Of a DNA stretch of 64,000 nucleotides, positions 44,401-56,917 are shown in pieces. The stretch spans positions 12,648,001 through 12,712,000 of the forward strand of contig JBHGNT010000022.1 in NCBI GenBank assembly GCA_043228905.1. The letters are read 5' to 3'. Positions within the stretch are counted from its first letter, which is position 1. Every line of letters begins with the position of its first letter. Made by a program: the position numbers and the translations under genes. The notes below the pieces were generated by a model. The model worked only from the letters and a program-made list of their open reading frames with translations, did not search any database and had not been told where the DNA came from. Source of the stretch: Azolla caroliniana (lineage: Eukaryota > Polypodiophyta).

Positions 44401-47400
44401 TATCCGGATTAAACAAAGGTGTAAATCTACTGACAATCATAGAGATCTCACGAGGAACGAGAGCTATGCCATTTAGTTTTGTGTGATAGACAAGAGCACC
44501 TGCCATAGTCTTTTTAGGTTGATGGGGCTCCCAAGCAGAGATCTGTAAAAGAAATCCCAAATATCATAATTTATTTGCAATCAACATTCATGATAGAAAA
44601 TTATAAATTTTCTAACACATTCGTACAAATTTATGGTATTTTCTCATTGTTTCCTATGTTTTCATGCAAACTCAAAGTTTTCATAGAGAAAAATTTCTCA
44701 AACACTGGTTGCAATAAAGAAGTTCGCATGTTGACTCTCGCACAAAACTTTTCTTTTGCTTTCTAGCCACTTTAATGAGTTTCTCATTTTGTATGAATGA
44801 GATATCACATAAACATTATGATTGTAATATTTCATAGGCCACTTTGGTCTCTATGGAGCCATGGATATAGCCTTCTTTCTTTCTTTCTTTTCGGTTCATC
44901 TTTTTCTACCTGTTACCTTAGCATCTTGAATTGCTGGCATTGGAAACAAGGGCTTCCGAGCAAGCTCTTTGCAATCATAGACACCTTGAACACGTTTTTG
45001 TTTGAAGACCTCCACAGCTGCCAAATACACCCATTTGATCAATATTCTGAACCTTCATTATAAGATCAGAATTATTCTCAAGATGAAAACCATACCCCTA
45101 GCCATATCAGCAATAAAGTCCTTCACAAGTGCAAGTGAAGGAACATCTATCAATGAGCGTATTGGTCGTTGATCGGCAGCATACTTTGATGAATTGGATT
45201 CAGTATATCTGCCATCAGAAACCGTCTTTCCATGATCAGAGGTGAAAGGATGAGGTTGTATAATGGATGTAGAGGCATGCACATGTGGTGGACATAAACA
45301 GACCTCAGGAAATGGTGGCTTTTTCCAAGACAATATTTGTTCTCTTGTCTCTACTAGTTGCACAAGAATTTTCTGGGTTTCAACAGCTATCTGTTGTCGT
45401 GAAGGGTCTAAAACTGTTAAAGACAAGACTTGCACTAATAGTTGAACATGCTCATGTAACAAGCTCTGCAATTGACCCCTCTGACAAGGAGTAAATCCAT
45501 AAGATTTAGGCTTTCCACTGTTTAATCTCACATTCAAGAGTTTGTCAGTATCGATGGAAGCATCATTGAGAACTCCACAAGGCAGTAAAGGCCGAAGTGG
45601 TGTCTTAGCAGATCCTAATAGCCTTTCCCTATCATTTCTCTTCTCTTTTTTGTGCCCTGTTCCTGATTGTCGCTTTCGCTTCCGAACCTCCTCTTCACAC
45701 CTCTCTTCATAATCACTCTCGAGAGCTTCTTCTAGCTCAATCTCAAAGTCATAATCATCTTCTTCATCTTCCTCTTCCTCTTCTTCTACTATTGCCTTCT
45801 TGCCACCACCTTCATTATTGACTCCTATCGCTTCCATTGAACAACCTTGAACTGCAGCAACAAACTTACGATACTCCTCTTCATCATCCACATTCTGAAA
45901 GTAGTCTTCCTCATCTGATTCCTGCAAGAACGTCTCTAGTTCATCCAATGACATGTCAGCCAGAGAATAGTGTGCTCTTGTCCTCCTACAGATTGCATCA
46001 GCAACCTGTTCTTCCTCATTCAAGTTCTCCTCCACTTTATTGCCCATGTCTAAAACTTCATTTCTAGAGGAGCCACTCAAGTTGGAGAGTGTTGTCAAAT
46101 CCTTTGAATGGAGTGTATATGTCTCTTCTTCATGATTACTCTCTACGCAAACCCCTTCAACACCAGATTCCATTTGAAAATGACTGCCAACTCGAAAGGC
46201 TTTTGTTTTACAATTAAGATAGCTTTCTGTATCTTTTGAATCCTGCGAGATACAACCTATGGAGGAAGGTTTATCTGTATGATCATCAACATTGTTAACA
46301 TCTTCTTCCTCTTCCATATAATTATCATTGATTTCCATATAATTATGCAGCTGTGCCTCCAAAAATCCTGATTCTTCATGTTTCATATGATTTTGAACAC
46401 CTTCAGACTCATTTTCGTCCTCTAGATCCTCACTTTCTGAACTCAATCCGGAAGATGCTTCAGGAGAAGGTGAGTGTAGCAAAAATGGGTTAAAATCTAC
46501 GTCTTCTTCATCCTCGTCCTCATCCTTATCCTCAGTATCCGTTTCCTCTTTGCCATCAAGATCTAAACTTTCCAAGTTCTGAATTTGTATACCACTAACT
46601 TTATCACTTCTAATACTTGAAACACTGGTACTTCCACATGCATTAATTGAATCTTGATCTGTTTGATGCAATCCTACACTTGCACAAACATTCTTCCTTT
46701 CCATTGATTTGGGAACATCTTCTGTATGTTTAGGTGTATTAATATTACTTGTATGTACCTCTTCTGGCCCCTCCTGCATGAGACATGTGTCAGACAAAAT
46801 ATTTTGAGGTTCATCTCTTCTTTCTACAACTCCACATATTGGTTTAATTCCACATATTTTGAGGTTACTTTGCTGAAGTACTCCTGAGTTTTCTAGAATA
46901 ATTGTCTCCTCCATTGATCTACTTATAACATCTTCTCTGTGTTTCAATGTATTAAAATCTCTTTCGCTCATCTCTTTTGTTGAAAGAAAATTATTCCCTT
47001 CCATTGATCTACTATTAACACCTTCTCTATGTTTGAATGTGTGAAAATCTATTTCACATACTGTTTCTGTCACAAAGACATTATCCTTCTCCATTGTAAC
47101 ATCTTCTTTTTGTGTAGATGTGTCAGTATCTCTTTCACATGCATCATTTATTGCAGTGACATCATTCCTCTTCATTGTAGCATCTTCTCTATTTTTAAAT
47201 CTGTTCATTTTACATACCTCTTCTGTTGCAAGAACATTATTCCTTTCCATTCCAACATCTTTTCTATGTGTTGATACATCAGAATCTTGTTCACATGCAT
47301 CTGCTGTTGTATGAACATAATTTCTCTTCACAGTAACATCTTCTCTATGTTTAAATGCATTTAATTCCGGTTCACATACATCTTTTGGTCCACGAACGTC

Positions 47401-48003
47401 ATCCTTATCCAGAATAATATCTTCTCCATGTGTAAATGCATTCGATTCTCTTTCACATAAATCCTCTGATGCAAGGACATTGTTCCCTTCCACTGTAACA
47501 TCTTTTCTATGTTTGAATGCATTAAAATCTCTTTCGCATATGTCCACTGTCACAACAACATCCTTCGTTCTACCTTTAACAACTTCGCTATGTTTAGATG
47601 TGTTAATATCTCTTTCACATACATCCTTTGCATTTTCCATTGATCTAGCATGAACAATTTCTGTGCATTCTACTGCTTTAAACACAGTTTCAGATGCCTC
47701 TTTCTCCAGTGCGTAGCATATGTCATTTGACGCAGGATTTTGATCTCTAACATCATCACCATCCTCGTATTCTCTTTCCAAAATTCTTTCACATGTTTTT
47801 TGTTCGATTTCCATACACGAGTTTGTGAAAAGGTCAGTTTTCCACGGGGTTTCGGCAATTGCCTCACCGTTTCCTTCTTCAGGCATCAAAACCGAATTAA
47901 TCATGGAAGCTAACGCATACTTCTTACCATCTCCGTCACCGTCGTCATCAGCTTCTTCGGCATCTTCGTTATTCTGCGTCTGCTTCGGCGAAGCTTTCTC
48001 CAT
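38457..48003 (-). CDS. GON-4-like / SANT-type nuclear protein, nine exons, 1712 residues
   Basis: Exons read from splice sites and frame: 48003-45096, 45017-44917, 44542-44334, 44054-43970, 40845-40789, 40705-40646, 40549-40391, 40166-38676, 38525-38457. All introns are GT-AG and the total is 5139 nt. Exon 1 encodes an acidic N-terminus with a 27-residue repeat array (about 130-370). It then has motifs of plant GON-4-like proteins: RTRAHYSLADMSLDELETFL with DEEEYRKFVAAV (about 671-718), and GQLQSLLHEHVQLLVQVLSL. Exons 2-7 carry KKTMAGALVY, LFNPDMFPHKPPP, EAEDELLAMGIMSYNTNWEK, IFVRQKNRS and GLKVFKNDWTKVC with RLWRAALGIQKSY, a Myb/SANT-like region. Exon 8 starts near VYLHEAFLTE; exon 9 is acidic. 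Family members are nuclear and thought to act in transcription. The reading is complete; UTRs are unknown. Confidence 0.87.
42117..42905 (+). pseudogene. Coiled-coil open frame of unknown origin, one in-frame stop
   Basis: 262 codons read straight through except for a TAG at 42618-42620. The product is rich in Glu, Gln, Lys and Ala with long heptad-like helices (RQMIRRALAVQRLLENKATI; EINRLHDKLRTSAVREENI; ADFEDQGTVLGKAEEVINKQ). GC content is well above the surrounding intron, and it is antisense to the host gene, so it was inserted. I do not recognise the family; a retroelement gag-like or captured gene fragment are both possible. No start context or promoter was identified. Confidence 0.5.
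43262..43540 (+). pseudogene. Cys-rich retroelement-like C-terminal fragment
   Basis: The frame reads CKVCK, stop, GLVEDEYHLLATCSAYSAIRE and LSSYVYALFTHQN. The pattern C-x2-C ... EDEYHLL-x2-C-x2-Y-x2-IR resembles the zinc-binding tail of non-LTR retrotransposon ORF2 proteins. It is short and broken, so the assignment is tentative. Confidence 0.4.
46894..47616 (-). repeat. About nine degenerate 81-bp (27-residue) repeats in exon 1
   Basis: Units follow the pattern CERDFNAFKHREDVT, then a variable charged segment, then NNVLATE. Five of the first eight units are spaced exactly 27 residues by the recurring C-E-R/P/Q; later units are 25-30. All stay in frame. Confidence 0.9.
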
Positions 48004-48109
48004 CGCTTCTCATTCTCTGAATCAGAGAGACGAAACAGACAAGTGCTAGTTTTGGATATTTCCTGAACTACCCCTCCTACGTACTCGTTTTTTTTTATCG
48101 CGAATGCCC

Positions 48110-48375
48110 CTACTCTCTCGTGTTTTCTATATATTACCAAAATTATGCCCCTACTTATGTACTTGTTATGGAATGGCCCTCCTTACTTGTTTTGGAATAT
48201 ATTACCAAAATATACCCCTCCTTACTTGTTTTGGAGTATATTACCAAAATTATGCCCCCTCCTTACTTGTTTTGGAGTATATTACCAAATTTATGCCCCC
48301 TCCTTACTTGTTTTGGAGTATATTACCAAAGTTATACCCCTCCTTACTTGTTCCGGATATATTCCACAGATGATC
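48110..48375. repeat. 41-bp tandem repeat upstream of the GON-4-like gene
   Basis: Five to six copies of a 41-bp unit (CCTCCTTACTTGTTTTGG then AGTATATTACCAAA), starting about 110 bp upstream of the start codon. The exact period is visible between 48260 and 48301. It lies in the likely promoter or leader. Confidence 0.9.
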
Positions 48376-48636
48376 CCCCCCTCCTTTGTGTTGGACATCT
48401 CCCAAAAACTATCCTTGCTTTTTCATGAAGTACTCGAACATACCCCCCTCCCTCCTTCCTAGACAACATTTTATCAGTAATTTCCGCTCTTGCAATAATA
48501 CTTGATTTAGTACAATTATGGTGTGCCACGATAATGCGCTAAGAATTATGGATATTCTGGCATATACCTAGCAAAGCTACAAGTGGATATTCCAGTGTTT
48601 TTCCCCCCTGTGCATTTCCTCTCTCAGATTCTCGGG

Positions 48637-48852
48637 CAATTGCTCTCTAGTAGTACTAGGTTTTGAGGGATGTTTTGGTAATGGTTTGAAATTATGCATA
48701 TCAAGATAGATACCCAACAATGTTGTAGGTGGGTATTTTCTCAGTCAATTGCTCTCTAGTAGTACTAGGTTTTGAGGGATGTTTTGGTAATAGTTTGAAA
48801 TTATGCATATCAAGATAGATACCCAACAATGTTTTAGGTGTTTTTCCCTATA
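48637..48852. repeat. Direct duplication, 109-bp period
   Basis: CAATTGCTCTCTAGTAGTAC and the following about 100 bp occur at 48637 and again at 48746 with very few differences. Confidence 0.9.
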
Positions 48853-49454
48853 CATTTCCTTCCCGGTATTTCATCAATCATTTATATATCTTAATTACTA
48901 TAACTTGTACAAAAGAGGGGTCTTTAAAAAAATTATTGCTAATATTCAATCCACTTGGGTTCAAATACCACTTGACAATCCCACTTTGATATTCGTAGGG
49001 CATGATATCATAACTAATCGCCATGTTAGTGATATTATTAATCCCCCCCTTCATAGTTTAAAAACATCTTCAAACTACAATTGGGCAATATCAACCACAC
49101 TCCTCATAGATTTTTAAATAACAACTAGTTCAATTTTCCATTTTTTGTTTTTTTAACCAATAAGTGAAAGTTTGAATATTAATATTGTTATAGAAGTTAA
49201 CCTATCGAAGTATTGCTGCATTTTACCTTCATCCTAAAAAGTCATAAGTTCATCAAATGTCATGTGCATTTTGATTTTGATCTACCAAGTAGAATCTCTA
49301 CTTTGCCAAAAGCTCATAAAACTCTTGTTATGTTCCTGAAACCAACATATTAATTGCTTGTTAATATCAAATTGAAAATTATTCATTTGTTCATGAATCA
49401 CATCATATCAAGAAATTTTAATTGCAATAATCACCTAATCTTCATTACATTTCA

Positions 49455-50371
49455 CCTCCACGAGCCCAAAAAGATCAAGCTATTTTGGTGGCAGATTGGC
49501 CATAACATGGTCCCCATTGGTGAATGGCTAGGTAAACAAGGAAGCTAGGCACAATAGCTTGCCCACTCTATTTTGCACCTATTGAGACTCTGAGACATTG
49601 TTTTTGGGATTGCCCTCAAGCTCAAAGGGTTTGGGACAGGGTGACTCGCCTCCTAACTGCCTACGAAGTGGAAGGGACAACATCGTGGAGCATAGTGACC
49701 TGGATCAATCTCTCGGCTGATAATTGGACGAACACCTTCAACATAGGCAATTGGTGCTATGAATGCACAAGAGGTAAACTCGTCAAGTCCCGTTTTGAGA
49801 GAGGCTTGAAGACCGCATCCTCTCGTTTCCGGAAGATTTGGATGTTGATCACAGGCCTCACCCTTTTGTATGTATGGAAAGCACGTTGTGTAAAGGTCTT
49901 CCAAGATCTGGTACACCCCTCGAATGAAATGATCATGGATATTTGGTTCACGATTATGAGTTGCCTACGAGGGCAATTGGACGAGGTTTGTAGTCACTCC
50001 AACAACGTGGTCACTACCCGCTTACGCATTTGGCAGAAATGGAGGAACACGCCGATAGTCACACAAGGAGGAAACGGCCTCAAGTGGAACTACCAACCCC
50101 CACATTGTTTGTTTCCTACTCACCTCCCACCCTCCCTTCATTGAAGGTCAGAAGATCGGGCTCATGTTGGTCAACAATGAGTGTCACTAGTTTATAACTC
50201 TAGATACCTACTTATATTAAGTAGAAAGTAAGAGAGGATGTGTACGTAGTCTTATATTCTTGAATTCAGTCGGGGGGTGATTCCCTAATTTATATACTTG
50301 TATTATGTATAGTCTTTCTGTAAAAATCTCTCCTAACTAATGGGAAAGTAGCTCCTTTCTCAGGGGAAAAA
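49455..50371 (+). pseudogene. LINE 3' fragment (ORF2 C-terminal zinc region, 3' UTR, poly-A)
   Basis: KIKLFWWQIGHNMVPIGEW is the RT zinc-binding segment. After a frameshift near 49545 it continues as TSWSIVTWI, IWMLITGLTLLYVWKA, FQDLVHPSNEMIMDIWF and WQKWRNTPIVTQGG. It parallels the LINE at 56918-59653. The 3' UTR runs to the shared tail TGGGAAAGTAGCTCC and GGGGAAAAAAA at 50371. It is 5'-truncated and defective. Confidence 0.87.
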
Positions 50372-50735
50372 AACATTATGATTAGTCGTACTATTGTTGT
50401 TTGCAATGTTATTTTGAATTCTATTGGTTGGGATTGTGCAAACGTTAATTTGAATCCTTCTTTGATCCAAACCTATCTCTTATTTGAACATTAAAGCTTA
50501 TCAATGATGCACCAACCATTGTGTAGGCTTTGCATCTCTTTTTGCTTCAAACAATTGCAAGGTACAATGCATTTTTTATTGCCTAAAACAATTAGTGTTT
50601 TTTGTCCATTTAGTTTTTGCTCCACTTATTGGCTTCTAAACAAATCTTTGCAGATACAAAGTAAGGTTAAAGCTTTATTTGTAAATGCAGAGACTTTTTA
50701 AAAGCCAACTAGTTTTTACTTGCCATCAATATTAT

Positions 50736-51115
50736 TATTTTTTCGAAAATGAAGCTACTTTCCCATTAGTTAGGAAGGATTATTACAAAGAGAATGTACA
50801 AGGAGGCTTATACATAGATTGGGGAATCTCCCTCCGATCAAGTTCAAGAAAATGAGACTAGTTACATAGCCTTTCGGACTGACTACTTAATGTAAGTACC
50901 TATAGCTAAAAACGGTGCCCTTCAGTGTTGGCTAGTATGAGACAACTCCTGGGGCCTACAACAAAGGGAGGGTGGTAAGTGAGTCGGAAACAACCAGCGT
51001 GGGGGCTGGTAGTTCCACCTCGGGGCCCTCCCTCCTTGTGTCACCATAGGAGTGTTCCGCCATTTCTGCCAAAAGCGGAAACGGGCAGTGACCACAGACT
51101 CATTGGAACGGGCAG
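50736..51115 (-). pseudogene. LINE 3' end, outer part of a mosaic copy
   Basis: A poly-T run followed by the LINE tail (GAAGCTACTTTCCCATTAG) and, on the minus strand, VVTARFRFWQKWRNTPMV and RWNYQPPRWLFPTHLP. At 51116 the sequence switches abruptly to a block identical to 56768-57309. The logical continuation of this LINE appears at 51658-51796. Confidence 0.82.
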
Positions 51116-51657
51116 TGTTCACAAATTCGGCTATTTTTAATTTTGTGGTTTGTATCATTTTTCAACAAACAAAACCTATCACCTTGCTATATAACCTTAC
51201 ACACACTTTCATCATGGAAATGGTATTAGGAAAACTCTTGATTTAGGATAATGAGGCAAAGCTCTTTTTTTTCCAAAATGAAGCTACTTTCCCATTAGTT
51301 AGGGAGGATTATTACAAAAAGACTGTACACGGGGCTTATATACAAATCGGGAAATCTCCCTCCGAACAAGTACAAGAAAATGAGATTAGTTACTTAGCAT
51401 AACGGGTTGACTACTCAATATAAGCATATACCTATAGCTAAAAATGGTGCCCGTCAATTTTGGCTAGTACGAGACACCTCCTAGGGCCTACACCGCAGGG
51501 AGGGCGGCAAGTGACTCGGAAACAGCCAGCGTGGGGGCTGGTAGTTCCACCTCGGACCACTTCCTCCTTGTGTCACCATAGGCGTGTTCCGCCATTTCTG
51601 CCAAAAGCGCAAACGGGCAGTGACCACATCGTTGGAATGGCTGCAAACCTCGTCCAA
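51116..51657. repeat. 542-bp block identical to 56768-57309
   Basis: By direct reading I find no difference over the whole block. It holds 137 bp of non-LINE flank, the 14-bp LINE target duplication (GAGGCAAAGCTCTT), the poly-T and the first part of the LINE 3' end. Just past 51657 the two loci diverge to about 90% identity. Confidence 0.9.
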
Positions 51658-51796
51658 TTGCCCTCATAGGCAGTTGATAAGCGCAAACCATATGTCCATG
51701 ATCACTTCCTCCGGGGGTCGCACCAGATCCTGAAAGACCTTTAGGCAACGCGCTTTCCATACATACCACGGGGTGAAGCTTGCAATCAACATCCAA
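51658..51796 (-). pseudogene. LINE fragment, inner part of the mosaic copy
   Basis: The minus strand encodes TPWYVWKARCLKVFQDLV-like and EEVIMDIWFALINCL-like sequence, homologous to but clearly diverged from 57310-57448. It ends at 51796, where the LINE is 5'-truncated. Confidence 0.8.
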
Positions 51797-51984
51797 TATT
51801 ATTAGTTTTCAAGGAAGAGGAAGAAGTGGAACTTTGTAACGACATTCAAGGATTCACAATAAATTTGTAAGTTAACACAAGCCTTTTTTCATTCAAGATG
51901 TTTCTGGTTTTCGATTTGGATTTATTCTTATGTTGGTTTATGACATTTTATATTTTTTTGACATTTTCATAATGAGAATATCTA

Positions 51985-53230
51985 TTTCACTTTCCATCTC
52001 ATATACATTGCCTCTTCATATAAGCATGTACTAGCGTTGAGTTTTTCTATTTTAGATTTGTATGCTTGAGATTAGTACACATAAAATGATAATGGAACCA
52101 ATTATTACTAGACATATATTACTCTCTCTCTCTCTTTTCCAAAACAAAATATCCTTCCATTAGTTATATAGAAAAGTCATAACGGTTCAACCTACAAAGT
52201 ATTTTTTCCCAAGCTCGTCTTGTGTAAGATAATGATTGAGGAAACAAATCTATGTACCCAACATAGAGAAAACAGTCCAGTAATTACAATCTATTCCCTA
52301 GACATATTGCAAGGTATCCATATCCATAGACAACAACAAAAGTAGCTCTATATTCAGAAAGAGCCCTCTCAGGTAATAGTTATGAGCCATTCAATACTTC
52401 TTCAACCTGTACATCTCAGATTTGAAGAAGATCAACTACCTTGTTTGGTTTTTCAAGAGAATCACTATTCACATTCGTGATTGTAAAGTCAACGACTATG
52501 CTTCCTCTTTCCACATCAACCATCTTGCCAAATTACACCAAATTCCTATGCATACAACAACAAATTAAGTCAAGTTCCCTCCTCTCCTCATGAGCTTATT
52601 CTTCAGCCCCGACACCATCATCACTCGTCCTTATCAAAAACATAAAAACTGCTTCATTAAGTTCTCATCAACCATCTCGCCGAATACCACCAAATTCTTG
52701 CACATAAACAATAAAATGCGTCTAAAGTCCTCATCTCCTCATGAGAAGATGCTTCGACCTCCACACCATCGTCACTCATCCTTATCCAAAACATAAATTC
52801 TACTTCCTTAAGTCCACATCATCCATCTCGCCGAATACCACCAAAATCCTGCACATACAACAATACAATGAGTCTTGTTTCCTCATCCCCTCATGAACAT
52901 CTATTACTCATCTTCGGGAATGGTACACACATCAAAGGACTACAAATGTGCAAGATGGATTGTTTCAATTACATGTGAAGTCAACATTGGACCCCTATAA
53001 ACCACTATATATCTTTTTCACTTTCCATCTCATATATGTTGCCTCTTCATATCGGTAGTATTGAGTTTTTTTCGTTTTATATTTGTATGCTTGAGATTAC
53101 TACTCATAAAATGATAATGGAGCCAATGATTACTGGACATCGATAACTCATTTTCGGGAATGGTACACACATCAAAGGACAACAAATGAACAAAATGAAT
53201 TGTTTCAATTACATGTGGAGTCAACATTGG
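51985..53230. repeat. Block of diverged direct repeats
   Basis: A segment at 51985-52112 (CTTTCCATCTCATATA, TTTGTATGCTTGAGATTA, AAAATGATAATGGA) recurs at 53012-53142. A second segment at 52910-52975 (GGGAATGGTACACACATC) recurs at 53155-53225. Between them, 52440-52890 holds about 2.5 copies of a 151-bp unit containing CGCCGAATACCACCAAA (52681, 52832). No coding sense. Confidence 0.8.
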
Positions 53231-56200
53231 ACTACTACATGCATGAAAAACAATCTATTGATAAGTGGTACATGGATATAATAGTCAAGATGACATAATG
53301 TGTAATAGTGTAACGAAGAATTGAATTATTGAGGTTTTACAAAATCCAGTAGATGTTGATGCGCTTCTTCAAACATGTCATGAATTTGAGTCGTGAATGA
53401 AGTCCAAAGCAATCTTTGTTTATTGTAACCATATTTATCCAAGGTATATCTTTAAGTGTCACCTTTAAATCAATTGGGAAAGAGGCTTAATCTACAAGTG
53501 TTACTCCAAATATTTCTCCATCTATAAGCCCTTTGGATGTGATTGCTCCTACCCATACAATTTGTCCTAGTATGGTTCATCAACCTAATGATGGTGTCCA
53601 AAGTAGGTTTTATGGATTAGTAGCAAAGAACTTTATGTACCAACAATTTAATGGTACATGGTGTGATTGACCATCAAACAATGATATGTATTATATGGAA
53701 AGAGATGTTATATATGTATCGATGAAGAAGACTTTCAAGACATAGAAAACAAGGCAATATGATTGTGACAAACAAAGGGGTGAAAAGTGAAGGGAGAACA
53801 TTTTCAAAGTCAATCAAAGAGGCATCAGAAAAAGTGGTACAGGCTCAAAACATTCGATGGAAACGTGACATTCAATGACGCAGTTTTAACCCTCAAGATT
53901 TACACTTCTAAGAAGTGAAGAGCGAGAGGAATATGCATAAAAATATGTTTTTGATTAGTCATCGAAGGAGAAATCAATTGGAAATACATAATACAATGTT
54001 ATGGAATGTGCATCTTTAAGTCACGTGTTTATGAGGTAGGATGGAGATGACAATCTATTTGTTTACATCAATAGAGTGTGGGCATGTTTGGTTTTTCATC
54101 ATGTGAAGGTAATTAAGATTTGAAGCTTTTAATCGGGAATGAGATTCTTTTCAAGAAAAAGATTTATGTGATGATTCGAGGTAGACGATGAAGATAAGGA
54201 AATGCATCCTATTACTAGTTTGGAGATCACAATGATGATCATGATGTGTTTATGAACCATAATGATTATGATGGCACTTTCTTTTATTCTTTGATGGATG
54301 ATTGTAATAGGAAGGTTTCTTCAAAGGTTATGTCATTATTGAAAACTTAGAGAATGAATATATTCTTAATAGGTTCAAAGATGGGATTTTTTTCTTTACA
54401 AGCACAATTGTGGAAAGAGGACATAGATTCCTCATATAGTGGTATGGGCATGTTGTTACATTTTCATATGCTATTGAGAAAAAGAGTTTCCTAAGCAATT
54501 GATAGTTTGGGTAAGTGATGGAGTTCAAGGAATCACAAACCATAACAACACATGGCAAAGAAAGTCTCTTTTTTTCCAAAGAAGAATATACTCCATTAGT
54601 TAAAATGACATACAATACACAACTTTAGACATTACATACTTCCATATGGGCTACATCACTTATTTATCTTACACTAAATAGCCCACATGTTTGTTCTTCA
54701 TGTTTGTCGTGTCATTCACACCCCTCTATCATCTAATGGGAGGGGGGAACAAACATCTCGGTACTACGTAAGCAAAGAAAGTCTATTTTTGTTTATTAGA
54801 TGAGAAGGACGAGCAAACATATATAGTCGTTAAAAGTTTTCATTAGGCTTTTTGTATCAATTTTTTATATTGAATAATGAATAATTTTATTAATTTATTC
54901 AAAATGTTGTCAAAGCGAACTCCAAAAGGTCATCCTTTAAATATGAGCCTATTCCTTATTAGTGTAAACAAGCATCAACTAGCATCTTTAGTATATTCAA
55001 TGGCAAAAGTAGTGCATTTAATATGGTTGATGGGGTTACTTTGCAGTTAATACATTAACATTATAGGGAAGATCGAGACGATCGGCCAATGAACAATACG
55101 CTTCAGGTTTGTGGTAGGAGCACAATAGCATGGGACTACTTTAGCACACATATGCCTACATAAAGTTTTAGAAATTGGAGGTACATGCAAGAAGACATTT
55201 TTACCACAATTAAAAAATGAGGATGCCTATTATGATCAACATATAATGTACAGTGTACTATAGAACAAAAGAACTAGATAATCATGCTCCTTCTAACCGC
55301 AATGGGATTGCTACCATGGAAAAGGTGAGGGTTGGATGCCTTGTACACGAAGTTGACTCAATAATGACAAAAAGTTGTACTTCACCACACTTGCCTCTAT
55401 CAACTTTTAAGCATTTGGCAATGAAGTGTAACGATGAAGCGAGGCATAGATCTCATATTAGCTTTGCTTGAAAAGTTAATGATATTGTTGCTTGTCAATT
55501 TAACACAAAGTCTTGACAATTGAATTGATTTAACTAACAAGATTTGTTATTGCTAATCAATTATTCTTTTTATTGCTCGGGGGTTGTATATAATCGAAAA
55601 TGTAAGATCGTGACATCCTACAAAAGCATCGTTACAAGTTTGAAAACGTTCAATGACCTCAAAACAATCTACAAAAACTAAAGATTCTAAAAGCAATCAT
55701 TGATGATTCATGTTAGAACATTAATTTGCAACACCACCATGCATTATTAGGTTTAAGTCATATGCAACCTTTGTAATATGCTCTTATTTAGGAACCTAGC
55801 TTTCTACAACAACAATATGTAAAACTATAAGGCACTTTTATTCATTACAGTTTTGTCCAACGACCTTGGTACAAGATCTTCCCTCTAAATATCTTCTGTA
55901 CTGTATGGGAAAGATGAGGGTAGAAATGTACGAGAAGTTTTAATGAAGCAATGCGCAATTTATGGGTTAGCCAAGAGTATAATTACATTAGCTATGAATT
56001 CTATTGAATTTTACTTCTCAATTATGGAAACTTGAGTGTACGCATAATTATGTCATCAATTGTTTTCAATGCCATATTATTGTTATTGAATCTCAATCAC
56101 GAAGTTGGCATTCTTAAATCCCTTGATATGCCTAACATAGTATTTTTCTAACAACTTGGCCCAAACTCCATGCAAACATGTCACTACCTGGGTAGATCAT

Positions 56201-56767
56201 CTTACAAAAATCATCAAAATCCTAACAATAAGTTCATTGTGTTTCAACCTAAGGTGTTTAGTGGTAAAAATGTTGTATTATTTAGTATAAGTTCAATTGA
56301 ATCATCCTTAACTACTGCTCATGGAAGTTAAAAATGCAAATCAAAGTTAGAATGTTATGCTTCCAACATATGTCATTAAAACATAAAAAATATTATCTCT
56401 TGCTTCAAACAAGTTTAGTCCATAATATATTAATCTATGGTTAACAACCACATGTTTTATGGATGTTTCTTTTCATCACTAGATATTAACGTCACTTATA
56501 CTTTTCTTCATGATATGCATGACAAATTGCACATGGTTAAGGACGTTTATACATTGTACAAGATTGCTAATATATACTTTTGTGAAAATCACCAATTAAT
56601 ATTTCCTTATGTCTTTTAACATAGCGGAATGACCTACCAAACATAGTTAATGGAAATTACACAATGCACAAGACTGCATGGGCATATCACCATAATGTAC
56701 TCTAGGTTTTCAATATGGAAAATTAGTGTTCTTATGTGTTCTTGGGACCCAAAGACATTGAAACATA
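53231..56767. other. AT-rich intergenic stretch
   Basis: I see no gene or well-bounded element here, only short open frames without motifs. Older transposon debris is likely but unsupported. Confidence 0.5.
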
Positions 56768-56917
56768 TGTTCACAAATTCGGCTATTTTTAATTTTGTGG
56801 TTTGTATCATTTTTCAACAAACAAAACCTATCACCTTGCTATATAACCTTACACACACTTTCATCATGGAAATGGTATTAGGAAAACTCTTGATTTAGGA
56901 TAATGAGGCAAAGCTCT

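Noticed and set aside
48104-48462. Three overlapping Tyr/Leu-rich open frames
   Set aside because: They are the three frames of the 41-bp tandem repeat, whose period is not a multiple of three.
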